The notes beneath the pieces were generated by a model. That model saw nothing but the letters and a program-made list of their open reading frames with translations, was not told where the DNA came from and made no database searches. A stretch of 64,000 bases of DNA from Pseudomonas rustica (GTDB taxonomy: Bacteria > Pseudomonadota > Gammaproteobacteria > Pseudomonadales > Pseudomonadaceae): contig NZ_JAGYHF010000009.1 in assembly GCF_018336155.1 (NCBI RefSeq), positions 202,709 through 266,708 on the forward strand, given 5' to 3'. Position numbers and translations under genes: made by a program. Of the stretch, positions 1-8,441 are shown one piece after another. Position 1 is the stretch's first letter; the number at the start of each line of letters is the position of its first letter.

Positions 1-1
1 C

Positions 2-541
2 AGCGACTTCGCGATACTTCCACAGCTTCGTTTTCAGCTCAGGCTTAACAAACCCGACGCCGCCCTAAAGAAATTGGGATCACAAGACGCTGTTGTGACG
101 GCTCAGCGGCTCGTCGAGGCTGCGACAGAGGTCCAAGTAGTCACCGACTCGGCTAATACGATCCTCGAGCTAAATCGGCCGGATATCGACAGCGGAGAAG
201 CGATCTTGTTTGCGGCCGTAAGCCAAGACGAAGACGACGCCCTCATCACCGGCGATAAACGAGCCCTTATCGCCCTCTCTGAGATATCAGAAGTACCCAT
301 CGTAGATAGCCTCTGGGAAAAGATCATTACCCTTGAGGAAGCAATTTATTTGATTGTGCAGCGTTCGGGTTTCGACCTGGTTTCGCAAAGGATTCGGGCG
401 AGACCCGACGTGAACGTGGCCCTCAGCGTAATTTTTGGTAGAGCTAACCCAAACAAAATCGGAGAGGTCCTCGAAGGACTCAACAGCTATATGAATCACC
501 TTCAGTCGATCTCGCAGGGTAAATACCTGCTCCCGTACTGA
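2..541 (+). CDS. PIN-like domain protein, C-terminal part (5' cut by window edge)
   Basis: The frame is open from base 2 with no stop, so the gene starts outside the window; the internal TTG at 74 is not a convincing start. The visible 179 residues contain a block with DSGEA, then D-D-A-L-I-T-G-D-K-R-A-L, which resembles the second half of a PIN-type nuclease fold, where acidic residues and a TGDK-like turn recur. The first catalytic aspartate would lie upstream. A helical tail of about 80 residues follows. No partner antitoxin is visible downstream. It could be a VapC-like toxin or a PIN-domain defence protein. The family call rests on motif resemblance only. Confidence 0.5.
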   Translation, partial: SDFAILPQLRFQLRLNKPDAALKKLGSQDAVVTAQRLVEAATEVQVVTDSANTILELNRPDIDSGEAILFAAVSQDEDDALITGDKRALIALSEISEVPIVDSLWEKIITLEEAIYLIVQRSGFDLVSQRIRARPDVNVALSVIFGRANPNKIGEVLEGLNSYMNHLQSISQGKYLLPY

Positions 542-668
542 AAGCCCCCAATTCCCTGGACGCTTTAGAGCGCACCCGGCTGGCCGACAGCTGCCGGTCA
601 TGAAGGGCAGAAATCGGCCAATAGCGGACTTACGCATCACAGGAACTCGGACGACTATTTCTGGACAG

Positions 669-1697
669 CTAGATGTCCCCCAAGTGCGCATTACTGCGCC
701 ATTTTCCTGGCGGACTATTAGTCCAGCGATTGAATGCCCGCGAAAAACTGGCCGTCTCGGCGTAGCCCAGACGCAGAGCGATGCTGGCGAGGTCCAGGTG
801 TGAGTCCCTCAGCAGGCGCTCGGCCAGACGCAGCTTGATCTGCTCGTTCAGCTGTTGAAAGGCATGGCCTTCCTTCGCCAGACGGCGATGCAGGGTGCGC
901 TCTGATAGCCCAAGACGTTGCGCCACGCTGCGACTGCTGAGCAGAGTCGACGAATCACGGATCAGCACCTGCTGCACCAAGCGTGCGGTGGGCGCCTTGA
1001 CCAGACTGTGCGATATATCGAGACAAAACCGTTCGCATTGCTGCTCGCCCTCACTGAAGGCACTGATGTGTGCCTGCGGTAAGCTGAACTGCAGGTCAGC
1101 AGTTGAAAACAGTATGCCGTTACGTGCTGCCTCGAAATTGACCGGATAGGAAAATTCGCGCTCCAGTGTGGCCAGATCCGTCGGCGCGCTGGCCATCATC
1201 TCCACAGCCAAAGGCACTGGTGGCCGCTGCAGCAACTCGCAGGCTACGCCCAGGCAGGCGGACAGTCCGCGTTCGATAACAAAGGCGCGGGCGTCCTGCG
1301 GCAGCACGCTGGCATCGAACAGCAGCCAGGTGCCGCGCCGGTCTGCCTCGATCCGCGCCGGGCAGAGGGTCAGTGCCAGCAACTGGAAACGGCTGAAGGT
1401 GGCAAACGCCTCACCGAGCGTGCGACTGGCCAACATGGTGAAACCCAGCAGCCCCAGCGATGTCAGGTGGTAGCGCTGCCCTGCGACGAAACCCAGGCCT
1501 GGTCTGCCGGCGTGCGTCAGCAGATTACGGATCACCGCCAGTTCTTGCCATGCCTCGATCTGCGCATTGCGCTGCAGCAGTGTTTCGTTGGAAATGGCAC
1601 TGCCAATCAGGCAGTTGGCAGCCTCCACACCTTCGGCCTCGGCAGTATCCAGCAGGTAACGTACGCCGGTCAGGTTACGCTTTTGGCGCCAGTCCAT
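669..1697 (-). CDS. AraC-family transcriptional regulator with Arabinose_bd-type N-terminus
   Basis: A 342-residue protein with the OruR/ArgR-like layout: a long N-terminal ligand-sensing region (about residues 20-200, PF12625-like) and a C-terminal pair of helix-turn-helix units. The C-terminus shows SVAQRLGLSERTLHRRL and, after it, IALRLGYAETASFSRAFNRW, the standard AraC DNA-binding signature. It is transcribed divergently from the dioxygenase/hydratase pair starting at 1813. Two direct repeats lie in the 115-bp gap between them, so it very likely controls that pair. The inducer is not evident from sequence. Confidence 0.9.
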   Translation of the reverse strand: MDWRQKRNLTGVRYLLDTAEAEGVEAANCLIGSAISNETLLQRNAQIEAWQELAVIRNLLTHAGRPGLGFVAGQRYHLTSLGLLGFTMLASRTLGEAFATFSRFQLLALTLCPARIEADRRGTWLLFDASVLPQDARAFVIERGLSACLGVACELLQRPPVPLAVEMMASAPTDLATLEREFSYPVNFEAARNGILFSTADLQFSLPQAHISAFSEGEQQCERFCLDISHSLVKAPTARLVQQVLIRDSSTLLSSRSVAQRLGLSERTLHRRLAKEGHAFQQLNEQIKLRLAERLLRDSHLDLASIALRLGYAETASFSRAFNRWTNSPPGKWRSNAHLGDI

Positions 1698-1715
1698 CAG
1701 ACTATCCTCAGTGTT

Positions 1716-1752
1716 TTGGCAGTGATTATCATTTTTTGGCGGTAATCATCAT
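1716..1752. promoter_or_regulatory. Direct-repeat operator, probable AraC-type binding site
   Basis: Two 17-bp copies, TTGGCAGTGATTATCAT at 1716-1732 and TTGGCGGTAATCATCAT at 1736-1752, match at 14 of 17 positions and repeat with a 20-bp period, about two helical turns. AraC-family proteins typically bind two direct half-sites on one face of DNA. The pair sits between the AraC-type gene and the dioxygenase start, about 60 bp upstream of the latter. Confidence 0.6.
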
Positions 1753-1812
1753 GGCCAGCCTAGCAGTCACCTCGCATTCTGTAATTACTTCAAAACAGCA
1801 AGAGTGCGAGCC

Positions 1813-2709
1813 ATGAGCGAATTCATCTACACCCTGCCCAGCCACAACCGTGCCGCGAGTTACAAAAATATCCGTGTAAACCCGACCACCGGCGCAATCG
1901 GTGCGGATGTAGAGGGTCTCGATCTGACGCGCCTGAGCGACGAAGGCTTCGTTGAACTGCGCCAGGCCTTGCTCGCGCACAAAGTCATATTTATCCGCGA
2001 CCAGGCCCTAAGTGTCAGCGATCTGGAGCGCGTCACCCAGCATCTCGGCGAGTTTGGCCGCGAGCCCTATGTGACTTGCATGGACGACCACCCGCATGTC
2101 GTACATGTGGTCAAGGAAGCCGATGAAAAGGCGCCATTCGTATTCGGCGGAGCCTGGCATACCGACTGGACCTTCCAGGAACGCCCGCCGGCCTTCACTC
2201 TGCTCTACGGGCATGACATCCCACCCTACGGTGGCGACACGTGCTATGCCAACCTGGCGCTGGCTTATGAGTGGCTATCGCCTGGAATGCAGGCGCTGCT
2301 AGAGAACCTCGATGCGGTGCACAGCCCGGAGATGGCCTATGGGGTCAACGCCAAGCACAACGCGCTGCTGGAAAACATGGCGATCAACTACGGCAGCGAC
2401 ACCTCGAATGACGAGCGCAGCCACCCGCTGGTAACCCGTCACCCGGAAACCGGTAAGAAGGTGTTGTTCATCAATCCGGCCTACACCACCGGCATCAAAG
2501 GCCTGCGCTCGGAAGAGTCGCGTCCGCTGCTGGATTACCTGTTCAATCTGGCTACGTCAGAAGCCTTCACCTGTCGTATGCGCTGGCGTCAGGGCACCCT
2601 GGCGATCTGGGACAATCGCAGCACCTGGCACATGCCGGTGGCCGACTACCACGGCATGCGTCGCGAAATGTTCCGTACCACCGTAGTTGGCGGGGCGCCA
2701 AGCCGATGA
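1813..2709 (+). CDS. TauD/TfdA-family Fe(II)/2-oxoglutarate dioxygenase
   Basis: A 298-residue protein. I chose ATG 1813 over the upstream in-frame GTG at 1804. It carries the facial triad of the family: H-x-D in AWHTDWTF (near residue 115) and the distal histidine in DNRSTWHMP near the C-terminus, followed by an arginine-rich R-x-M-x-R-T segment that would bind 2-oxoglutarate. The family hydroxylates taurine, 2,4-D and many other small acids, so the substrate cannot be named. It overlaps the next gene by ATGA. With the FAH-family hydratase and the divergent AraC regulator it looks like a small catabolic module carried on the accessory element. Confidence 0.88.
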   Translation: MSEFIYTLPSHNRAASYKNIRVNPTTGAIGADVEGLDLTRLSDEGFVELRQALLAHKVIFIRDQALSVSDLERVTQHLGEFGREPYVTCMDDHPHVVHVVKEADEKAPFVFGGAWHTDWTFQERPPAFTLLYGHDIPPYGGDTCYANLALAYEWLSPGMQALLENLDAVHSPEMAYGVNAKHNALLENMAINYGSDTSNDERSHPLVTRHPETGKKVLFINPAYTTGIKGLRSEESRPLLDYLFNLATSEAFTCRMRWRQGTLAIWDNRSTWHMPVADYHGMRREMFRTTVVGGAPSR

Positions 2710-3503
2710 GCGCGCTGACCGCTATCACCGACGCGCGCTTGCTGGGCGCGGCCAATAGTCTGGCGACGGCACGTAGCCAACGCCGACCTGGCCCGCTGGT
2801 CAGTAAAACCTTTGTCCTGGCCAGTCTGGGCGAGGCCTACCAAGTACAGACCGCCGCCATGCATCAGGCCTTGGCACAAGGCAGTCATCTTTCCGGGGCC
2901 AAGGCAGGCTTGACCTCGGCTGCACTTCGCGCGGCGCTCAAGGTCGAGGAACCGCTGTATGGCTGGTTGTTCGCAGACACCGCCTGCCTTTCAGGCGAAG
3001 CCGTCGCCTGGGAGCGCCTGCTGCAACCAAAAGTCGAAATCGAACTGGCGCTGGTACTGAGTCATGATCTGCCGGCCACCGAGATCGACCAGCAACAGCT
3101 GTTGTCCAGTATCGCCGGAGTAGTCCCTGCGCTAGAAATCAACGGCTCGGCCTTCGCTGACGGGCAGTTAACCCTGCTCGATGCAGTGGCCGACAATCTG
3201 TCTTCCGGTCTGTATGTGCTGGGCGATCAGAGAGTGCCTGTGGCGCAATTGCCCAAGGCGCCGTTGCTGGCCAGCCTGAACAAGAATGGCCAACAACTGC
3301 TACTCGATACACCAATCGAACTGGAAAGCTGTCTGGCCACGGGGCTGTGGCTGGCAAACAAGATGGCCTCGCTCGGCCAGCCACTACGGGCCGGAGCTGT
3401 GCTGCTGACCGGAGCGCTGGCACCTGCCTTCGAGATTTCTCGTGGCGACCAACTGAGTTTTCAGGTCGTCGGGCTCGGGGCAGTTATGTGTTCTTTCAGT
3501 TGA
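2706..3503 (+). CDS. FAH-family hydratase/decarboxylase (2-oxopent-4-enoate hydratase-like)
   Basis: A 265-residue protein of MhpD/DmpE/DmpH type. The central sequence has QPKVEIELALVL, then a conserved acidic and glycine pattern (VPALEIN, VADNLSSGLYVLG), then LRAGAVLLTGALAP near the C-terminus, matching 2-keto-4-pentenoate hydratases and 4-oxalocrotonate decarboxylases. These metal-dependent enzymes act on enolised 2-keto acids late in aromatic or ring-cleavage pathways. It starts inside the stop of the dioxygenase (ATGA overlap), so the two are translationally coupled. The exact substrate is unknown; hydratase and decarboxylase members cannot be separated here. Confidence 0.82.
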   Translation: MSALTAITDARLLGAANSLATARSQRRPGPLVSKTFVLASLGEAYQVQTAAMHQALAQGSHLSGAKAGLTSAALRAALKVEEPLYGWLFADTACLSGEAVAWERLLQPKVEIELALVLSHDLPATEIDQQQLLSSIAGVVPALEINGSAFADGQLTLLDAVADNLSSGLYVLGDQRVPVAQLPKAPLLASLNKNGQQLLLDTPIELESCLATGLWLANKMASLGQPLRAGAVLLTGALAPAFEISRGDQLSFQVVGLGAVMCSFS

Positions 3504-3619
3504 TACAGCCGTTGCCCGGCCGTCAAGCGACAGCTTCGGGTCGGATGCAGCCCTTCGTAACTGACTGCAGTCGGCCAGAAGCGGCCAGAAGCGGCCAGTG
3601 ATCCCAGTAAATAAATCCG

Positions 3620-3852
3620 TCCCCTTTTCTCCAAAACTGCCAGACGACGACACCCTGGCCGGCGAAGAAACCGCCCACTACACCGGCGTGTTTGCTTGGT
3701 ACCGCGACAAGAAAACCGGCCAACAAATGAAGGTCACCGCCGGCGAGCAAACCGGACCGCGCAAACTTACGCACCTGTATTCCAGCAAGGCCAATGCTGA
3801 GAAGGCGGTCGAGCGGGAGTGGGGACGGATGCAGGATAGGTTTGCAGCATAA
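3620..3852 (+). pseudogene. Fragment of phage late control D (contractile tail hub) gene
   Basis: Roughly 77 codons resemble the C-terminal part of P2 gpD-type tail proteins: a segment with TAHYTGVFAWYRDKKTG, then KLTHLYSSKANAEKAVEREW, the region where this family has an H-x-Y-x-S-x-x-x-A motif before a W-rich end. No N-terminal part is present and nothing phage-like flanks it, so it is a remnant. The reading frame upstream to 3598 does not look like coding sequence. It marks earlier prophage material in the element. Confidence 0.55.
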
Positions 3853-4020
3853 TTTTTCACGTTCGATATGATCAAAATCGGTTATGTTGGCGTCTAGGGA
3901 GAACAGCCGGTCAGTCATGAGAAATCCGCTCCTTTGCCCTTATAAAAAGTGTTCAGCACCCACCACAGTTGTCGTACAGTTAACTTACAAGTACGCCACC
4001 ACATCAAACAAGGATGTATC

Positions 4021-5280
4021 GTGAAAAATATATTTCCAGGCCACTTTCGCCCCAAAAAAGAAGAGCTAAATACACACTGGGAAGAGTCAATATTTATTGT
4101 TGATGCGAACGTATTGCTAAATTTATATCGATATTCAGAAGTCACTAGAAAAGAGCTTGAGAAATCTATCGAAGGAGTAAAAGACAAAATCTTCATCCCG
4201 CACCAAGCGGCAAAAGAATTCTTGAAAAACAGGCTAATCGTAACATCTGGACAATCTAAAGAATACGAAACAGCAATCACAACAATAAATGACCTTGTAA
4301 GAAAAATATCAAGCAAGGACAGACACCCATTCATCGAAGAAATACACCTTACAGCCCTAAATGAATTATCCGAGTCAATTATTGCAAGCCTCACCACCCA
4401 AAAGGAAACTCTTCTTAGAAAATTAACAGACGATGAAATCCTTGACTTCATAGAGAAGATATTTGACGGAAAAACCGGAAAGCCATTTGAAAGCGCAAGA
4501 ATTGATGAAATATTATCCGAAGGCGCAATAAGATACGAAAGAAGCATACCTCCAGGATACAAAGACAAAGCAAAAGACTCGAGCGATGACGCCACGCGAA
4601 AATATGGCGACCTGATTGTATGGCTGCAATGCATTGATTACGCCAAAGAAAATAAGCGCTCCGTCATATTCGTAACAGATGACAAAAAAGAAGATTGGTG
4701 GCAAGAGCAGGCAGGAAAAACAATAGGGCCTAGAACCGAACTCATCGAAGAATTTAAAAAAGAAACGAACAAAGATTTCTGGATGTACTCTGTAAGTAGT
4801 TTTATCAAAGAATCAGCAGACAGAAAGCAACAAGTAATAAGCGATGACATATTTGAAGAGATCGAAAATATCAGAGAGGACCTAGAAGAACTACAAAGAC
4901 TTAAAGATCGAAAATCAAAAAACGAACCATCAATAGAAATCTTCCAAGAAACGCACGCATCAAGTGAAACTATAAATACTGGCATTATTGAAGTATTTCT
5001 TAATAACGACATGAACTATGCCACAGGAAGCGGAAAATTCTCACCGCCGCTTATAGGTATCCCGAATTTCAATGTAACACTTATTGGCTCACCTGATGAC
5101 GCAAGCAAAAACATCGGAATAAGTTATGGCTGCGGCACCACTAAAGACTTCAATGTACACATGAAAGCAAGAGGCGGCATATTAAGCACCGGCAGCTATG
5201 TTTTTAAATACGAAGCAGAATATATAAATAGCCAGCCAAGTGAAATCAATTCAATCAACACTGACACATGCAGCGTATAG
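4021..5280 (+). CDS. PIN_8-like (DUF4935) nuclease-fold protein
   Basis: I use GTG 4021 because AGGA at 4011-4014 sits six bases upstream; the longer frame from 3949 has no ribosome site and poor N-terminal sequence. The 419-residue product opens with IFIVDANVLLNLYRYS, the first acidic motif of PIN-like domains, followed by FIPHQAAKEF and, near residues 180-215, YGDLIVWLQCIDYAK then VIFVTDDKKEDWW, matching the later acidic motifs of the PIN_8 family. A charged helical stretch follows, and then about 110 residues rich in G, N and T that may form a beta domain. Base composition is clearly more AT-rich than the chromosome. PIN_8 proteins occur in defence islands; this is probably an RNase-type effector, by inference. 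Confidence 0.72.
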   Translation: MKNIFPGHFRPKKEELNTHWEESIFIVDANVLLNLYRYSEVTRKELEKSIEGVKDKIFIPHQAAKEFLKNRLIVTSGQSKEYETAITTINDLVRKISSKDRHPFIEEIHLTALNELSESIIASLTTQKETLLRKLTDDEILDFIEKIFDGKTGKPFESARIDEILSEGAIRYERSIPPGYKDKAKDSSDDATRKYGDLIVWLQCIDYAKENKRSVIFVTDDKKEDWWQEQAGKTIGPRTELIEEFKKETNKDFWMYSVSSFIKESADRKQQVISDDIFEEIENIREDLEELQRLKDRKSKNEPSIEIFQETHASSETINTGIIEVFLNNDMNYATGSGKFSPPLIGIPNFNVTLIGSPDDASKNIGISYGCGTTKDFNVHMKARGGILSTGSYVFKYEAEYINSQPSEINSINTDTCSV

Positions 5281-5315
5281 TTAAAAAATGGAGCGGATTT
5301 CTTGAAAGAATAATA

Positions 5316-5362
5316 GGGATCAGATCACGTTTTCCGGAGGGAATTAATCGTGGCCTGACCCC
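5316..5362. repeat. Imperfect palindrome, REP/RAYT-associated type
   Basis: GGGATCAGATCACG at 5316-5329 faces CGTGGCCTGACCCC at 5349-5362 across a 19-base loop. The arms pair except at a few positions. A single related half-site, GGCGTCAGACCACG, occurs at 6380-6393. The form (GGGGTCAG..CACG) resembles ends moved by Y1-type REP transposases. The two copies bracket the AbiC-like gene. Confidence 0.4.
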
Positions 5363-5462
5363 TTTTGTCCCTGCTGCGTGCAGCATATCTCCAACACGAC
5401 CAATAAAAACTTATACCGAACACATGCACTCTAAAAGCAAGATCTCACATGGAGTTTAGGTT

Positions 5463-6365
5463 TTGAGCATAAAACGAACTCAAGTCTTATTAATTGGAGG
5501 GGCATTTAGCGCTGTAATTTTATACGCACTACTCCTCATCTACCTGTCGTGGCCAATAGATGAAATATCCATCAATAAGGCAGGCGTTTTCGGCGACAGC
5601 TTTGGAATATTAACTTCTTTATTTTCCGCCTTAGCATTTACTGGCATGATCACTGCAATTTCGCTTCAAAAAGAAGAATTAAGTTTACAGCGAGAAGAAC
5701 TAGCTGCCACAAGAAAAGAAATATCCGCACAGAAAGAAGTACTAATGAAGCAGAGCTTCAATGATAACTTTTATAGGCTGCTTGATTACTATAAAGACAA
5801 CCTAGATCAATTATCCGTCAGAAAAACTAACGAGCAAGAGTACACTTCCGGCGTCGGTGCCTTAAAGTACCTACTAGATAAATTTTCTAGCTCGCAAATC
5901 GAATATAATAAGTACTATGACCCACACCAAGAAGACAAGCTAAAGGTATTTGAGCACCACTTATTTCTTGATATTCACGGAATACTAATGCGCCAAACAA
6001 GATACCTAGGCACACTTAGAAGCCTTCTTAGCTTAGTTGAAAGCCAAGTTAAAAATTCGGAAAAGGAGACTTACTGGGAGATCATCACCTCCCAGCTAAC
6101 CGTACACGAGGTTAAATATATTTTCTATAATTGCCTAACAGACCTTGATGACAGATTCGTAAGCCTAGTATTAAAAAGTGGAATTCTTCAAAATAGAATT
6201 CCATTCTCCGGAATACCTAACTCGCACATCTTTGTTTTTCAGAAAAACCACAACATCTATATACCTAAAGAATCTCTGAAAGCAAAAAAACTACATTCAA
6301 GGAAAGAAATTAGAGCCATTAAAAGACACCTTAGAGACAAGGAAAATGGCACTGCAAGCATATAA
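5463..6365 (+). CDS. AbiC-like putative phage abortive-infection membrane protein
   Basis: TTG start at 5463 with GGAG at 5451-5454. The 300-residue protein has two N-terminal membrane helices (about residues 8-30 and 45-68), with KAGVFGDSFGILTSLFSALAFTG in the second region. A basic/acidic coiled coil follows (QKEELSLQREELAATRKEIS), then QSFNDNFYRLLDYY. This order of paired helices, Q-K-E-E-L coiled coil and N-F-x-x-L-L matches the PutAbiC (PF16872) family. Such proteins are found in defence regions and are presumed to act at the membrane, although few have been tested. It is AT-rich and co-oriented with the PIN_8-like gene 180 bp upstream. Confidence 0.72.
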   Translation: MSIKRTQVLLIGGAFSAVILYALLLIYLSWPIDEISINKAGVFGDSFGILTSLFSALAFTGMITAISLQKEELSLQREELAATRKEISAQKEVLMKQSFNDNFYRLLDYYKDNLDQLSVRKTNEQEYTSGVGALKYLLDKFSSSQIEYNKYYDPHQEDKLKVFEHHLFLDIHGILMRQTRYLGTLRSLLSLVESQVKNSEKETYWEIITSQLTVHEVKYIFYNCLTDLDDRFVSLVLKSGILQNRIPFSGIPNSHIFVFQKNHNIYIPKESLKAKKLHSRKEIRAIKRHLRDKENGTASI

Positions 6366-6634
6366 CAAATTTAATAATAGGCGTCAGACCACGCTCTATG
6401 GGAGGAGGGAACAATTAAGTACAGGGATCGTAGCCGCATCAAGGAGATTTCGCATAAAGACCGAGTCGATCCGGTCTTGCTGGATACTAAATGGCCACTT
6501 TTTGTCCGAACTCGCGCCTTCATGAAGGGCTGCTATGGGTCGGCTGCGGCCCGTGGCGACAGGAAGAAAACGGCTAAATTTTTTTCTAGCAGATGAACTA
6601 CACTCACATCTCCTCAGACAAGGAGTAGTCGCTC
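6366..6634 (+). other. Intergenic stretch with short degenerate coding-like sequence
   Basis: It holds the REP-like half-site at 6380-6393 and, from about 6416 to 6495, a short open stretch reading like KYRDRSRIKEISHKDR that has no start and no recognisable family. A ribosome site (AAGGAG near 6619) for the next gene lies at its end. I see no complete gene. Confidence 0.3.
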
Positions 6635-6871
6635 ATGGGTAAACTCGTTCTTTCTCGTCGTCTAGACGAAAGCATCAAAATCTCCATCAATCCAAATACC
6701 GTGGATATTGATGCGCTTCTTGCTGCCCTAACGAAAGGCATCACCGTTACCTTGGCTGAAATTGGGTGCGGTCAAGTAAGGCTACTTGTTGATGCCCCTG
6801 CGTGCATCAGGGTTGACCGAACTGAATGGGAAGCCGCAGACGCCTTTCACGCAAGAGCACATAGCAATTGA
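6635..6871 (+). CDS. Divergent CsrA/RsmA-like small RNA-binding protein
   Basis: A 78-residue protein beginning MGKLVLSRRLDESIKI, close to the first strand of CsrA (LxLTRRxGExxxI), then ITVTLAEIGCGQVRLLVDAP and IRVDRTEW, the later CsrA strands. A roughly 15-residue insertion (NPNTVDIDALLAALTKG) separates the first two strands, and the usual V-H-R-E-E motif is changed to V-D-R-T-E, keeping the RNA-contacting arginine. CsrA dimers bind GGA motifs in 5' leaders. Mobile elements of Pseudomonas often carry CsrA paralogues. This one may regulate element genes or interfere with host Rsm control, by inference. A good ribosome site (AAGGAG) precedes the ATG. Confidence 0.75.
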   Translation: MGKLVLSRRLDESIKISINPNTVDIDALLAALTKGITVTLAEIGCGQVRLLVDAPACIRVDRTEWEAADAFHARAHSN

Positions 6872-7092
6872 CTTCCCCCGCCCTTAACTAAAGAAAGTCT
6901 GCTTTGGCTTGGCTGCGGACATTTTAGGTGTTTTTACAAAGATAGAGGTGATCAGCTACCCGCAGCAACATGACGTGGTGGGCCCTGCCGGGGGCCGGCA
7001 GGGAGGTAATATTTTTTGAAAAACTTGAGGCTGCTCGGATGCCCAATATCGTGAGCTTGTTCTGCTTAGGAATCAGCGAACAACTCTGCTGA

Positions 7093-7965
7093 TCACAAAT
7101 AAAGCCATGGCTGCAACTGTTCGAGATTGCTCACTACGATCTGTTGCGCGCTAGGTTTCGGCTGCACCTTATTGGCGTCGATCTGAAACCGTTGCAAGAC
7201 GTACTGCACCAGCGCACCACGGTTAGGCACCACAAGTTTCCCGCCGAGCATGCCGTAATCAATTTCAATGATGCTTTGCTGCTCGGGCTTCAAGCGCTGA
7301 TCGGGCTCGATGATCACATCAACCAGGGTGTTCCAGCCTGCATCGGCTTCGCGGCTAAACTCCGAGGTGTCCAGTACCTCCGGCTCACCGCGCAAACGGC
7401 TGAGCACGAAGTCGCGGTACTCGCGGTTCTTTTCACAGTAAGCGCGCACGTGCCAGCGCATGCCGGTGTACACCAGTGTGTGCGGGGCGATCAGGCGTAT
7501 CTCTGGCGTAGGGTTGGCCAGCGACACGTACTCGCTTTCTAGCCGCAGTCCTAAGCGGCAAGCCTTGAGCAATGGCCGCAGGATCTCCGGGCGAATCGAC
7601 CGATCCGGTACATGCAGCACCTCGGTGTGCGCATAAGCCACCGCTAAGCCTTCGATATGCGTGGCACGCTCATGATTTTGGTTGAGCAGGTGTAAATAGG
7701 CGCTGGCACTTTCATCGATAAATAGCGGCTTGAACTGCTTAGTCGGCACGTACCCCTTCAGATACTTGTCATATGTAAGGTTTTTGGGCGCATGTTCATT
7801 GATGTAGGTGTTGATGTCTTTGGATGCCTGCTGGCGACTGATGCCAAAGCTTTGAATCAAGTGCCCCGTGGTCAGGCGGCCCTCCCACCAGACAATCGTC
7901 TCGATTAGCCGATAACGCAGCGCCAGATCCCAGCGTACTTGTTCGATAGTTTGTTTGCGTTTCAT
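7093..7965 (-). CDS. WYL-domain transcriptional regulator (CapW/BrxR-like layout)
   Basis: A 290-residue protein with an N-terminal winged helix (residues about 10-75: RLIETIVWWEGRLTTGHLI, then SRQQASKDINTYI) and a central WYL domain recognisable from HTLVYTGMRWHVRAYCE and YRDFVLSRLRG. A C-terminal WCX-like region ends in QPWLYL. The sequence RYRLIETIVWWEGRL is the style of the BrxR/CapW group, which represses anti-phage loci and senses a nucleic-acid ligand through the WYL domain. It is divergent from cas3, with a 455-bp gap, and could regulate the cas operon, itself, or both. Confidence 0.85.
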   Translation of the reverse strand: MKRKQTIEQVRWDLALRYRLIETIVWWEGRLTTGHLIQSFGISRQQASKDINTYINEHAPKNLTYDKYLKGYVPTKQFKPLFIDESASAYLHLLNQNHERATHIEGLAVAYAHTEVLHVPDRSIRPEILRPLLKACRLGLRLESEYVSLANPTPEIRLIAPHTLVYTGMRWHVRAYCEKNREYRDFVLSRLRGEPEVLDTSEFSREADAGWNTLVDVIIEPDQRLKPEQQSIIEIDYGMLGGKLVVPNRGALVQYVLQRFQIDANKVQPKPSAQQIVVSNLEQLQPWLYL

Positions 7966-8441
7966 GCTCTAACACCTGTGCGAATAGCTTACCTGTATAA
8001 GTCCACATCCTAGACCTGTCGGCAAAGAGTGCATATTGTTGGCTGGCTGGCTGAGCGATGCCTGACTGCAGCCGCCAATGAGTAAACATGCGTGAGCAGT
8101 CTCGAGTGGAGCCTGAAAGTAATCGAGTCTGGATGAAGAGCAATGAGATGGAAGTTGACCGTGAGTACAAAAAATTACATGGTAGGCGCGCAGTTTGTTT
8201 TGCCCCTGCTAGGGACAGGGATACTGTGAGGCGAACTGCCCCAAGGCAGGCAGCAGTAATCCAAGGATGGCTTCAGTTGTGTTTCGTCGCGATGCGAAAT
8301 ACCCGTGAGAAAGCCACCCTTGTTATTTCAGTAAGCCAACGATGGGCGATGCATAGTTGTGTCCAGCGAGTTCTTTCGGGGCTGTTTGCTCGTTTAGAAC
8401 TCATGATCCATGCGTGACAAATGTGGCGGTTGGATAAGCAG
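7966..8441. promoter_or_regulatory. Divergent control region between WYL regulator and cas operon
   Basis: A gap of about 475 bp without a convincing gene; the open frame 8088-8417 has no ribosome site and no recognisable protein. Near the regulator start three ACCTGT hexamers occur at 7974-7979, 7991-7996 and 8014-8019, which read ACAGGT on the regulator strand. These could be operator half-sites for autoregulation. I could not assign a clear sigma-70 promoter to the cas operon by eye. Confidence 0.4.

Noticed and set aside
3915..4634. 239-codon frame antisense to the PIN_8-like gene
   Set aside because: Low-quality composition (Ser/Phe-rich), no ribosome site, and the opposite strand has a coherent PIN domain with a good start.
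8088..8417. 109-codon frame between the WYL regulator and cas3
   Set aside because: No ribosome site, no recognisable motif, and it lies where the divergent promoters should be.
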